Shown: positions 41,667 to 51,365 of the stretch, one piece after another
Layout of the letters: every line of letters begins with the position of its first letter
How positions within the stretch are numbered: the first letter of the stretch is position 1
NCBI GenBank assembly: GCA_046595995.1
Contig: JBKJNB010000148.1
Span: forward strand, 15,263-79,262
Length of the DNA stretch: 64,000 bases
Direction: 5' to 3'
Source: JAWXBR01 sp046595995
GTDB lineage: Bacteria; Bacteroidota; Ignavibacteria; Kapaibacteriales; Kapaibacteriaceae
The notes under the pieces: model-generated
Told to the model about the DNA's origin: nothing
Databases searched by the model: none
The model's input: only the letters and a program-made list of their open reading frames with translations
Program-made: the position numbers and the translations under genes

Positions 41667-44600
41667 TCATTCTCCTGTATCGCCGGTGAGCCGTGCATTG
41701 CCCACTATGATCGTAAACTTTTTGATCGTCGAGGCACCACTAGGTGTTTCGATTTTCGCTACGAGTGTTTGACTTACAACGCGCTGATTGTTCAGCGTTA
41801 GAAGATCCCAGACATCGGCACCGAGCTTATCCGGAGTAACGCCTGTTGCTTCGTCATGTTCGAGTGTCCTAACGAGGTTGCCAGCCGTGGTGTAGATGCT
41901 AATCGTACACTTGCGCGGTAGATGCGTGAAGTACAGTTTGCTTTCAAATGACGAACGAATGCCTTCGTGTGTCACGTAGTACGGATTTGGCACAACCTGA
42001 ATCTGCTCTAGTTGCTCATCGGTGTAATTGCCCGCCGTGGCTCCAGGGTCGTAACTGTTGACTTTGATAAACACCTTGGTGTTGTCAAACGGAAAACCAA
42101 TTGCGCCGCCAAGAGTTTTGACCCGAATCTTATCGCCTACTTTAAAGTCTTGAGCTGCGAATTGCAATGGGCTCACAGGAGCAGGACCATCGACGGCTTT
42201 ACCGTTTACGCTGGCGTTACGGCGGCCGCGTCCTGCAAAGTCAATCGTCCATTGCGTTCCCGCAACCGAGAATGTGTGCATAAAGTCTAGCGTATCGCGT
42301 CCGTCGGTAGACAATGCACGCGACAGGAAGTACTTCCCGAAACCAACTGGAATAAGTTCAGGGCTATTTGCGTTCGCAGCAAGTGGGCGTGATGTCACCA
42401 GAGAGTATGAGTCGTAGGTACGCGAGTTCCGCCAGCCGTAAGCAGCAACAGCAAATCCATCAAGTGGCAGGCGCTGCGATTGAGGGTATGAATTGTTATT
42501 CAACGATTGATCGAACGGAACAGGTGTTTCCTTAAAGTCGAACGGATACTCGACGACTACGTCCTTCAACGTACCATCGGGCTGAAGTTCCTGGCGAGTA
42601 TATGACAAGATGTTGCGCACCTTCAAGTTCAGATAGGGAACGTTTTCGAAGGTCTTCGTCACCTGGGTCTGGCCAGGTTCTCGGGTTGTATCAGCAAGGA
42701 AGTTTGTCGTAATCGATTGCGTGCCGCCAGCTACAAACTCTATCTCGTAAATGCCAGGTCCGTTGTTGTGTGACGTGGGAAAAAAGCTGCCTGTGAAGTC
42801 GCCTGGAAAGAGATCGAGGTACGGTGGCTTTAGATTCAGGGAGTCGATTCCGAAAACCACGGGAAGTGTGATGTTTGAACGAGTAACCTTGATGTCGGTC
42901 GGGCCCTGCACGATCTCTGCCGTAGGGTCGGAGCGGTAGACGCCTCCGAATTGTTGAATGGCGTAGTCGAAGGCAACACCCACCGTACCAAGAGCGAACT
43001 TGTTGCTCCGGAAGCAGTCAGCCGCCGTTGTATACTGGCCGTAGCGCAGTACACGTTCATTGTTATCCGGCTGACCGAACAATGTCGTATCAATTTGTTT
43101 GATCGATCCGTTGGAATTGTAGCTCGTATCAATACGGCTGCCGTCGGGGAAAACGCCGGTCGTGTCGATATAGGTTTGCGTGTCTTCCGTGAAGAAGCTA
43201 GTTATGCTGCCGTCCGACCCACAGAGCTCGGGCGGTAGCGCACTACTCCACGTGCTAACAATCTGACGGGTTGCCGAGTCACTAAGGACTACTAGGAGTG
43301 AATATATGCCGATCAGTGGCTCGGTAAGTACGTTAGGATCGGTATCATAGCCAAACCATGTACGAAAAAACTCAAGCTGCAGCGTTCTTCCGCCAAATAA
43401 CTGGTTGAATCGCTGCTCGTCGTTTACCAGGAGACGGATGTTGTAAATACCGCCAAGCTTTGCTTTCGATGAGTCTGGAATCGTGATTGTGAACGACGAC
43501 TTATCGCCCGGACGCGAAGCGAGTGGTGTTGTCTTTGCAACGTTCGACAGTCCGAACGCCTTGTTGTTGAGCTTGGGAGAGGACCCTGCAAGGAAGTCAC
43601 CTTCGTCGTATGCTCGAACAGAATAATAGTAGTCGATGTTATTAATCAACTTCTCGCTACTCTCAGGGTCTGGACTGTATTCGATCTTGCCGTCCTTGTT
43701 ATCGTCGCCATAGTCAAAGAACGTACGGTTGTTTGTAATCTGACGCATGTACGGAGCAACGACCTTGTGCCGTACTTCGTACGTCTCGTTCCACGGACGC
43801 AACACAGTGACAATGGTGTCAGCTCCCGTCGTTGGGCTCAGGGTGTGTACAGTGTCCGGAAACAAAATCGGCTTCTCTTTAACTCGGCGAGCAAGAATCA
43901 GCTTGATTAGACTATCGACGGCTATCCTAGCCTGTGCCGTATCGAGAGCACCATTCGATCCCCTTCTAACAGAAGGTAACGAGTCTCGCTCGACGGCATA
44001 GTATGTGAATTCGATTGAGTCGAGCTTGTCAAACTTGCTGACGTCGATCTTACCATTGGGTAACAAATTCAGCATGTAGTTAGGATCGCGCGCGTTTCTC
44101 AGGCTTCTGAAGAAGCTACTCCATGGATCGTTACGGCTACCAAAGCGGCGGACAAGAAATTGCCTCTCAGAGCTGTTGGTAATCACATCTGCCAGTGCAA
44201 ATGTGTCTAGGAGCAGGGGTGAGTTCGGAATTGTTATGGAAGGGTTCTTAAAAAACGCTGTTGGCAAAGCGTACTGTTGGAGCTGCTTCCATGCAAGTGG
44301 GCTTTGAAGCTTTGACTCAATGTTGTCTACGTTGAAGGTATCCAACTCGGGGCGGCGTGAGCGATAAATGCGGTAGCCCATGAAGTCGAGGCCGCGCTCT
44401 AGGGTGTCAATCGATAGCTCCGCAGTCGAGTCCCACTGAATGGCTACGGCGTTATTGAACCCCATCCACCCTGCAGGTGGAAACTGTGTAGGTGAACTCG
44501 GGTCGGAAATGCCCTTGATTATGGACAGGTCGGGAGGACGAGGTGCTAAAAAGTTGTTGTTGTAAACATTTTGAGCAAATCGAACCTTCCGAATCAACTC

Positions 44601-45950
44601 CGTCATGTCTTCGTTGGTACCCGTCGCATCCTGACCCTTAGCCGTAGCTGCCAGGATTACTCCAACAACAATGCGAGCGCTGTCGCCCGGACGCATGTTG
44701 AACGGACCCGTTGCCATGAGTAGACGTCGGTCGGCAGCCCCAAGATCTGGATCCTTTTTGTTAAAAGACAAAAAGTCGTACCGTTCCGAGTCTTCCTTAG
44801 GGTCGTCGTTAATATTCCAGTTCTTCATCGTACGCAGGCCGAGTTGCTCTCTAATAGGGTATTTCTTCCGGTCCTGACGGATGAAGCCATCAATATCAAC
44901 CGCGGGGCTTTCAAGAAAATTGAAGCCGAGGTATCCGAAGCCACGTCCTGCCTCGCCTTGAAGGCCCTCTGTCCATTGAACGGCCAGATTAAGCGTGTCT
45001 TCGGCATCGTAGAAACGTGCCCTATCATTCGAAGCACCGCCGGTATTCGCTCGGGCATTCGTAGTAATATCAACGTCCATTACGGAAGCCATCCAGCAGT
45101 TGAAGAGTGTATCTGGGAAGCTCGCTGGGTGGATATACAAGTACTTGATAAAGATGAAGTCGCCATAATCGCCGAAGCCCCATGAGTAAATCATCTGTTC
45201 TACTTGCAGACCGAGGGGATATCCTTCGTTAGCGCGTTTGGCCGCGCCACCTTCATACAAACTCAGGTCTGTGTCTTTGTAAACGCAGAACACATCTTCA
45301 CCAGATATAAATGCAGGGCCTTCCGGATTTGACGCGCGATTGCGTTTCGCAATATCGTTAATGTAGGTACCGAAGTAATTGTTGAATTGGACGGTGTCCG
45401 TTGGGGACGCGTCCCAGACCGGCCATTTAGGGAACGTGGGATTAGAAAGATCGGTGCCGTCACTCGAGTTAAAGTCGGGCGAGAAGTAGGTGCGATACTT
45501 ACTAATCGAACCCGCATCACGCAGAATAGCCTTGCCATCCAGAATGCTTCCTGGTGCCATCCATGACTTCGCAGAATTTGGGTTGTACGAGATGGTTACG
45601 AGCTTCCTGAACTCGTTGGTCGTGTTTGGCACTCTCTTCTGAGCGCCGAACCACGGACCACCAGCGAATATGTACTGGTTGGGGTTCGACGGGTTCAGAC
45701 CACGCGGCCAGGATGTACCAGCAGTTCGGTCTTTGATATTGTAGCCGAATATGCCATAGTTGGTCGTAAAGAAATCAATAAACGAAACCACGTTCCGCTG
45801 TTGCTCCTGTACGCCACCAACTTTACGTTGTACCTCTTCCTGATTGTCTTTTGACGGGATCCTATCCTTATCACGCCCATCCACGTTCACAAAAAGTGAA
45901 CAGCATGCGGCTGCAACAACGGTCAATTGAACAAACCAATTTCGGCTCAT
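41667..45950 (-). CDS. Large exported protein with T9SS-type C-terminal domain
   Basis: 1427 residues from the ATG at 45950 (GAGG about 7 bases before). Signal peptide (FVQLTVVAAACCSLFVNVDG). Long region of beta domains with RIYRSRRPELD fibronectin-like starts and repeated acidic segments (DDNKDGKIEYSPDPES, with a calcium-like loop). The last 90 or so residues (VPNPYYVTHEGIRSSFESKL, FTHLPRKCTISIYTTAGNLV, VWDLLTLNNQRVVSQTLVAK) form a sorting domain that directs export to the cell surface. No enzyme domain recognised. It lies between a TonB receptor gene and a PorV-like gene, as surface systems often do. Confidence 0.8.
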   Translation of the reverse strand: MSRNWFVQLTVVAAACCSLFVNVDGRDKDRIPSKDNQEEVQRKVGGVQEQQRNVVSFIDFFTTNYGIFGYNIKDRTAGTSWPRGLNPSNPNQYIFAGGPWFGAQKRVPNTTNEFRKLVTISYNPNSAKSWMAPGSILDGKAILRDAGSISKYRTYFSPDFNSSDGTDLSNPTFPKWPVWDASPTDTVQFNNYFGTYINDIAKRNRASNPEGPAFISGEDVFCVYKDTDLSLYEGGAAKRANEGYPLGLQVEQMIYSWGFGDYGDFIFIKYLYIHPASFPDTLFNCWMASVMDVDITTNARANTGGASNDRARFYDAEDTLNLAVQWTEGLQGEAGRGFGYLGFNFLESPAVDIDGFIRQDRKKYPIREQLGLRTMKNWNINDDPKEDSERYDFLSFNKKDPDLGAADRRLLMATGPFNMRPGDSARIVVGVILAATAKGQDATGTNEDMTELIRKVRFAQNVYNNNFLAPRPPDLSIIKGISDPSSPTQFPPAGWMGFNNAVAIQWDSTAELSIDTLERGLDFMGYRIYRSRRPELDTFNVDNIESKLQSPLAWKQLQQYALPTAFFKNPSITIPNSPLLLDTFALADVITNSSERQFLVRRFGSRNDPWSSFFRSLRNARDPNYMLNLLPNGKIDVSKFDKLDSIEFTYYAVERDSLPSVRRGSNGALDTAQARIAVDSLIKLILARRVKEKPILFPDTVHTLSPTTGADTIVTVLRPWNETYEVRHKVVAPYMRQITNNRTFFDYGDDNKDGKIEYSPDPESSEKLINNIDYYYSVRAYDEGDFLAGSSPKLNNKAFGLSNVAKTTPLASRPGDKSSFTITIPDSSKAKLGGIYNIRLLVNDEQRFNQLFGGRTLQLEFFRTWFGYDTDPNVLTEPLIGIYSLLVVLSDSATRQIVSTWSSALPPELCGSDGSITSFFTEDTQTYIDTTGVFPDGSRIDTSYNSNGSIKQIDTTLFGQPDNNERVLRYGQYTTAADCFRSNKFALGTVGVAFDYAIQQFGGVYRSDPTAEIVQGPTDIKVTRSNITLPVVFGIDSLNLKPPYLDLFPGDFTGSFFPTSHNNGPGIYEIEFVAGGTQSITTNFLADTTREPGQTQVTKTFENVPYLNLKVRNILSYTRQELQPDGTLKDVVVEYPFDFKETPVPFDQSLNNNSYPQSQRLPLDGFAVAAYGWRNSRTYDSYSLVTSRPLAANANSPELIPVGFGKYFLSRALSTDGRDTLDFMHTFSVAGTQWTIDFAGRGRRNASVNGKAVDGPAPVSPLQFAAQDFKVGDKIRVKTLGGAIGFPFDNTKVFIKVNSYDPGATAGNYTDEQLEQIQVVPNPYYVTHEGIRSSFESKLYFTHLPRKCTISIYTTAGNLVRTLEHDEATGVTPDKLGADVWDLLTLNNQRVVSQTLVAKIETPSGASTIKKFTIIVGNARLTGDTGE

Positions 45951-46003
45951 GGTAATCCTCTGAAAAGCTGTCGAATTCAAATTCATGGGGAGGGGCATAT
46001 TTG

Positions 46004-49000
46004 TCAGAATCGGAACGTCACACCGAAGTACACCGTGCGTGGAAACTGGTAGTTGGACTGCCGAGCTACAACAGTCTGGACATATTCTTGATAACCCTGG
46101 AATGATTCTTCAGGCGTTACCTTGCCGTCCTTGTTGAAGTCTACGCGTGCGTTGTACATACGCTTGCCAACACGATCGTATTGACTTGGCGCTGTCGTGG
46201 ACTTGTTTGTTGGTGCCACATCCCTGAAGTACGTTGTGGATGGGAAGTCTCCCGGTACGCGATTGAGCCCCGCACCGTCGAAATCCGGACTTCCAGTGCG
46301 CGTATAGAACACAACAGCATCAGTGAAATTGAAGAGATTCGTAGCATCAAAATAGATGTCTAGCGCTGCGTTGCCGCCAATCAAACCATCCAATGGGATA
46401 GTGCGCAAAACTCGCAGTTCTGTGTTCCAATTCGATGGGTAACGTGCAGAGTTGGTATTTCCGATTGCCTGGCCACTGCCGCTGGAGGGCGTGTACGGTA
46501 ATCCCGACTGCCAGAAGCCCGAGAGGTTAACCGACACATACTCGAGGAACGTGATTCCACCAATGGCCGGACCTTCATCATTGCCCCATTCGAGCGTAAG
46601 AATTCCGTTGATACGATGCCTGCGGTCGAAGGATAGCGGAAAGTCGGTTACGGGGTATGCAGGGCGACCTGTGACAGGATCGACAGGAGGAACGATACCG
46701 GCATCGTTCGCTGTGCCCTTTGCAGACGACAGAGAGTAGTTGAGGTTCAGACCCCAGTTATCGGATGTCCGCTTCTGGAATGTGAATTCGATGCCGCGAG
46801 CCGAGCCGTAGTCCGATAGTACGCGCTGATAGTAAGGGTCAGGGAGTACCGCAACATATGCCAACGAAGACTGATTGTAAATATCGCGATAATAACCAGT
46901 AATGCTAAATGCCAGGTCATCGTTCAACTGGTGGTTATACGCTGCCTGGTACTGGTTCGTGCGCTGCATCTCAAGATCTGGGCTACCCAGCGAACCCGCT
47001 GCGCGCAAGGAAAATGCGTTAAACGAATCGTAGAAACTTGCGAACGGTGGTGCCTGGTAATAGATTCCGTACGACAGATTAATGTTTTGACGTCCGCTTT
47101 CGCTAATCGGATACGTGACCGAAATCCGCGGACTTAGGTAAACCTTCGCCTTAGATTTCGCAAAGCCGGTGTCGCTACCAAACGGCACAAACGGATCGAA
47201 TTGCGTGCGGTACTGTGCAGCAGCGTCGAGATAGTCTACGCGAAGCCCCGGTGTAAACACCAGCCCCTTGAACATGATCTGATCTTGCACGTACACCGAG
47301 CCCGTCACAGGGCTGTATGGCTGTTCAGACGCTGCCTTTGCAGCAAGCGACCCTTGGTCGGTTACATCAAAGTATAGATTACCGCCGTAGTCAGAGCCAA
47401 ACACATCATAGAATGGGTCTTCGGCCCAGGGGCTGCCATTATAATGTCGGGTAAGGCGTAGTAACCGAAGTTCGAAACCTGTTTTAAAGGTGTGGCGAGT
47501 CTCACCTACTTCGATACCGTGCGAGAGGTTACCATCGAACTGGAAGTATCTCGCATTGCGGAAATCAACTCCGCCTTCGTTGCCCCTTGCAGCGAAGTAG
47601 TTAACGAGACCGTAAGGATTAGACGCAGATGCGTAATCTGCCGGACCTTCGACGTAGCCCGTAAGCGGATTGGGCTTGCTGACTTCAATCTTTACGAAGC
47701 CGTCTTCGCTAACTGCAGACGATCGAATGTAGTCATAGACATCAAGCACCTTGTTTGGGCCTGCGATGTAAGCAGAGTCACCCGGTGAATGCCTTTGGTT
47801 GTCTTCTGGATACCACAGATCGAAACCACTGATAATGTCGGGCGCGCCAAATGTTTTGCGTTTACCAGTTTCTGTTGTTTTGCCGTTAAAAGAGAAACGC
47901 AAATCGTAGATCGTAGAGGCGCCTAGCGTGTGGTTAATCTGAGCGAAGGCGTTCGAGCTGAACTCCTGCACAACGATCTGTTTTGCATTGCGTTCAGGTA
48001 CGCCATTGAGTTGGGGCTGACCATTTACGAGGACAGGGTTGCCTTTCTGATCGACCACTGTACCCTGGTCGTTTGCGTACATCCAAGCCCAGCTATTACG
48101 CTCCCCATTTACCATACCGTACATACCACCTACAAGCAACGACAGGTTGTTCACGATTTCAAACTTTACCCGACCGAGAAGATTGCGTGACCACGTACGG
48201 TTGTTCGGCTGCATCCCGAGGTTGTTACCAATTGGGTCGAGAACCTGCAGGCCAAAATTGCGATGATTTTGAAATGTATTGCGTACCGCAAGCGAAAATG
48301 TCGATTGGTTGAGGCCCAGTGGACCATCGAGCGTAACGTCTACAACATCTTCGAGTGGCGCGCCAGCCTGGATGCCGTTGTTTGCCTTGCCGAACAAGAA
48401 GGGCAAGTCCTTGCGCCAGTTTACAAGTCCTGAGAACTTGTCGGTGCTTCCTGTTTTAACAACAGAGTTTACAATGCCAGCCGTAGCGTTGCCGTATTCT
48501 GCACCAAATCCGCCGGTCTTTGCTTGTACTTGTTGAAGTGCAAAGGGGCTCGGCATGGCAGCAGATACTGTAGAGCCCGAATTACCCAAGCCCCCTGTGA
48601 ACTGGTCAGTAACCGTTAGACCGTCCACCTGAACTTGCGTCTCGTCAGTCCGACCACCACGCACGATAAAGTTGTTACCCGAAGCGACGATACCGGCCTG
48701 TAGCGAAAGCGCAGATGCCACATTCGTACGGGCAATAGACGTGAGTTGCTTCCCGTCCATTGTCCGCTCCGAACCGAGGTCGCTCGAACGAATGATTTCC
48801 TTGTCTGCGGTAACAACCACGGTCTTCGTTGTTGTGCCCCCACCCTCGGTCATCGTGAAGTTCAGTTCGCGAGTCTGATCAGCAGAAAGCGTCACAGTTT
48901 GTGTAACAGTGTCGTAACCAACAGCCGTTACTCGAATGGTAAGGCTGCCCGCAGTGATACCCACGATGTTGTACTTGCCATCCACTTTTGCGTTAGCACC

Positions 49001-49153
49001 TTTGGTTGTACCCACGACGCGAATCGTAGCACCGGCAATGGGCTTTTTGGCCTTATCGGTGACACGGCCCGTAAGATTGCCTGTGATGCCCGCGTGTGCC
49101 GCAATCGTAGCAACACTTAGTAGCAAAAGGGTAAAGAGGTACCGACGAACCAT
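46004..49153 (-). CDS. TonB-dependent outer-membrane receptor with carboxypeptidase-like domain
   Basis: 1049 residues from the ATG at 49153 with signal peptide (YLFTLLLLSVATIAAHA). An N-terminal carboxypeptidase-regulatory-like domain (about 20-100: GRVTDKAKKPIAGATIRVVG, GKYNIVGITAGSLTIRVTAV) is followed by a plug (NFIVRGGRTDETQVQVDGLT, VTDQFTGGLGNSGSTVSAAM, GNATAGIVNSVVKTGSTDKF) and a barrel ending in the terminal Phe (YFGVTFRF). It imports an unknown large nutrient or metal complex. Sits between two T9SS cargo genes, downstream of an ECF sigma/anti-sigma pair. Confidence 0.88.
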   Translation of the reverse strand: MVRRYLFTLLLLSVATIAAHAGITGNLTGRVTDKAKKPIAGATIRVVGTTKGANAKVDGKYNIVGITAGSLTIRVTAVGYDTVTQTVTLSADQTRELNFTMTEGGGTTTKTVVVTADKEIIRSSDLGSERTMDGKQLTSIARTNVASALSLQAGIVASGNNFIVRGGRTDETQVQVDGLTVTDQFTGGLGNSGSTVSAAMPSPFALQQVQAKTGGFGAEYGNATAGIVNSVVKTGSTDKFSGLVNWRKDLPFLFGKANNGIQAGAPLEDVVDVTLDGPLGLNQSTFSLAVRNTFQNHRNFGLQVLDPIGNNLGMQPNNRTWSRNLLGRVKFEIVNNLSLLVGGMYGMVNGERNSWAWMYANDQGTVVDQKGNPVLVNGQPQLNGVPERNAKQIVVQEFSSNAFAQINHTLGASTIYDLRFSFNGKTTETGKRKTFGAPDIISGFDLWYPEDNQRHSPGDSAYIAGPNKVLDVYDYIRSSAVSEDGFVKIEVSKPNPLTGYVEGPADYASASNPYGLVNYFAARGNEGGVDFRNARYFQFDGNLSHGIEVGETRHTFKTGFELRLLRLTRHYNGSPWAEDPFYDVFGSDYGGNLYFDVTDQGSLAAKAASEQPYSPVTGSVYVQDQIMFKGLVFTPGLRVDYLDAAAQYRTQFDPFVPFGSDTGFAKSKAKVYLSPRISVTYPISESGRQNINLSYGIYYQAPPFASFYDSFNAFSLRAAGSLGSPDLEMQRTNQYQAAYNHQLNDDLAFSITGYYRDIYNQSSLAYVAVLPDPYYQRVLSDYGSARGIEFTFQKRTSDNWGLNLNYSLSSAKGTANDAGIVPPVDPVTGRPAYPVTDFPLSFDRRHRINGILTLEWGNDEGPAIGGITFLEYVSVNLSGFWQSGLPYTPSSGSGQAIGNTNSARYPSNWNTELRVLRTIPLDGLIGGNAALDIYFDATNLFNFTDAVVFYTRTGSPDFDGAGLNRVPGDFPSTTYFRDVAPTNKSTTAPSQYDRVGKRMYNARVDFNKDGKVTPEESFQGYQEYVQTVVARQSNYQFPRTVYFGVTFRF

Positions 49154-49196
49154 AATCGTACTCCTCAGCAAGTCGTTCAAATTATTTACGAAGTGA

Positions 49197-51293
49197 TTAG
49201 TGGATGACGCTAAGCGTCTTCGTGATGCGGCGGCCGTTCTGCTGGATGGTAACTGTGTAGGCACCAGAAGCCAGACCACGGGTCGGGATTAGGATTTCTG
49301 CACGTTCGCCGAATGGCTGCGTTGATGTTTGCATTACGATTTCTCCCAAAGACGAGGCAAGGGACACGAGGATCGTTCCGTTGGTTACGCCTGAAATAGT
49401 AATGCGCGATGCATCATCGGAGGGGTTAGGAGAAAGAGCAACATCTGCGCGGAGCAGGCCATTTTTCTCTTCATCCACGTGTACGACTGGCACATTCAAA
49501 GCGGTGGTCGGCAACGCTCGAGCATACACGCTTGCAAGTTCGACATCCATTTCGACATTCGAAACACGATCGCCTGGAGTAGCTGTTGAACTGTATACGT
49601 AGTATAGGCGTCCGTCTGCTACATCATCGCATAGCGATGCGTATTGACTGTTCTTTCCCATGAGCGACAGATCTTTAGGTGCCGACCAGACGATGTCCAG
49701 AATGTTATAACCATTTGCAGGCTTGTACATCTGCGTGCCGTACACATGCATCTGTAGGCCGTCGACAGTAACCAGTGTATCAGGCTGGAGTGACTGATTG
49801 CCGTTTGTTGTATCCGTCACTATGCTCAGCACATCACCATTTTTCATCGAACCATAGAGGCAGTAGACACTGCCTGACGTGTCAACGCCCAATTGCGGCC
49901 AACGAGAAGCGCTTTCTGAAGGGCGTATGTTGACGATGTACCCATTGCCATCCCACGACCCGCCGCCCACCGGACCCATTCTATAAATGTAGCTCGTATC
50001 TACTGTGTTGCCGTAAGCGAGACCAGAATAACGTAGGTCCTTTTGATTGGTGCTACTTCCGCTGTTTAGCGTGCCATCAAGCAAGAAAATCGTGCTCCGA
50101 CCTTGGCCTGATGGGTAGGTGCGGTACTGAAAAAACTGCGGACAGTAACCGACAACAAAATGTGTGATGCCAGCGTGATCGATGATAACATCCATGTTAG
50201 CCAGCGGTCCCATAACAGTGTCAGTATGAACCACCGTAGTATCGGCCTCCATCGTCGTGTCGATTGGAGTCGCGTTGGCGGCGAATACCGCTCCAGTACG
50301 ACGCGACCATGTCTCACCGTGATCTTGTGACTGGTAAAGGATTACTCTATAGTTTGCATACATGATAACGGAGACACGACTACCTCGAGCAGCAATAGCG
50401 TACGTGTCGCCACCCTCGCCATCTGATGGTCGGTCGGCAGGCCCTGGCTGATTAGGTCCCGTAAAGAATATTTCAGGTTCCCAGGAATCGCCACTTCCTG
50501 TTGATCGCCGATAACATACCTGGTTAACTCTGACGCTAGAACCGGGAGCGTCTGGGACCGATCGATTGTAAATCAGATGAATGTTGTTAAGGTTATCAAT
50601 AGCTGCGCGAGCCCACACAGCAGAGTCCGAAGCGGTCGTTGGATCACTGGCGGATTTCTGCCAATTGTCGTCAGACGCAGCGCCATTGCGATAGAATTTT
50701 ACAGGTGTGTGAGTTGGAGAACCCAACGAACCATCATCGAATTGCACGGGCGAAGGCCATCCTCCGCGTTCGGTTTCCATCCTCTTCCAGTTCGCGATAC
50801 CCGCAACTAGGTTGTCGGGGTCTCCGACATTAATGAAATTGTATTTCGAACCACGATTTTGATTAAAGCCGGGCACCCGAGTCGTTCCATCTCTCGTTGC
50901 GTCGCTGTTCGCCATCCAGAGCATTTGAATCAGTTTATCGCCACTCTCACTGAAATACGTAACACGATTCGACATCGACGAATTGGTTTGGAAATCGTAG
51001 TAGGTGGTGCCGATTAGCGTGCCAACACCCTCCTCCTGGATCTGTTCTACGAGCTTGGGTGTAGGCGGCGCAAACGGGACCTTAGGGGACACAGTCGGAT
51101 GTAGCTCGGGGTCGTTCGTTGCTGTTTTTTGCACGACCGGTGTAAGAGTCATGCTGTTCAGCCTAGCGTCTGATGGCGCAGACCGTTGCCAGCCTGCACC
51201 TGATTTAGTTGCTACCTGAGCACTTGCAACGCATAGCGAGGCCAAGCTTACGATGACAACGGCATAGATGTAACGTGTAGTTAAACGATTCAT
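49197..51293 (-). CDS. Exported Asp-box protein with T9SS sorting domain
   Basis: 698 residues with a signal peptide (IYAVVIVSLASLCVASAQV). The central part is sialidase-like in pattern, with Asp-box-type YQSQDHGETWSRRTG and several strands of the same kind (RSTGSGDSWEPEIFF). The C-terminal 90 residues (VALSPNPSDDASRITISGVT, IVMQTSTQ, TRGLASGAYTVTIQQNGRRI, TKTLSVIH) are a clear type A T9SS sorting domain. Surface or secreted; ligand unknown. Follows the anti-sigma factor gene by 72 bases and precedes the TonB receptor gene by 43. Confidence 0.82.
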   Translation of the reverse strand: MNRLTTRYIYAVVIVSLASLCVASAQVATKSGAGWQRSAPSDARLNSMTLTPVVQKTATNDPELHPTVSPKVPFAPPTPKLVEQIQEEGVGTLIGTTYYDFQTNSSMSNRVTYFSESGDKLIQMLWMANSDATRDGTTRVPGFNQNRGSKYNFINVGDPDNLVAGIANWKRMETERGGWPSPVQFDDGSLGSPTHTPVKFYRNGAASDDNWQKSASDPTTASDSAVWARAAIDNLNNIHLIYNRSVPDAPGSSVRVNQVCYRRSTGSGDSWEPEIFFTGPNQPGPADRPSDGEGGDTYAIAARGSRVSVIMYANYRVILYQSQDHGETWSRRTGAVFAANATPIDTTMEADTTVVHTDTVMGPLANMDVIIDHAGITHFVVGYCPQFFQYRTYPSGQGRSTIFLLDGTLNSGSSTNQKDLRYSGLAYGNTVDTSYIYRMGPVGGGSWDGNGYIVNIRPSESASRWPQLGVDTSGSVYCLYGSMKNGDVLSIVTDTTNGNQSLQPDTLVTVDGLQMHVYGTQMYKPANGYNILDIVWSAPKDLSLMGKNSQYASLCDDVADGRLYYVYSSTATPGDRVSNVEMDVELASVYARALPTTALNVPVVHVDEEKNGLLRADVALSPNPSDDASRITISGVTNGTILVSLASSLGEIVMQTSTQPFGERAEILIPTRGLASGAYTVTIQQNGRRITKTLSVIH

Positions 51294-51365
51294 GATGATC
51301 CCTTTAAAGATTCGGAAGCTACTGTCGTGCAGAAGCCGCGCAATATACTACTCAGGTGAGGGCGC

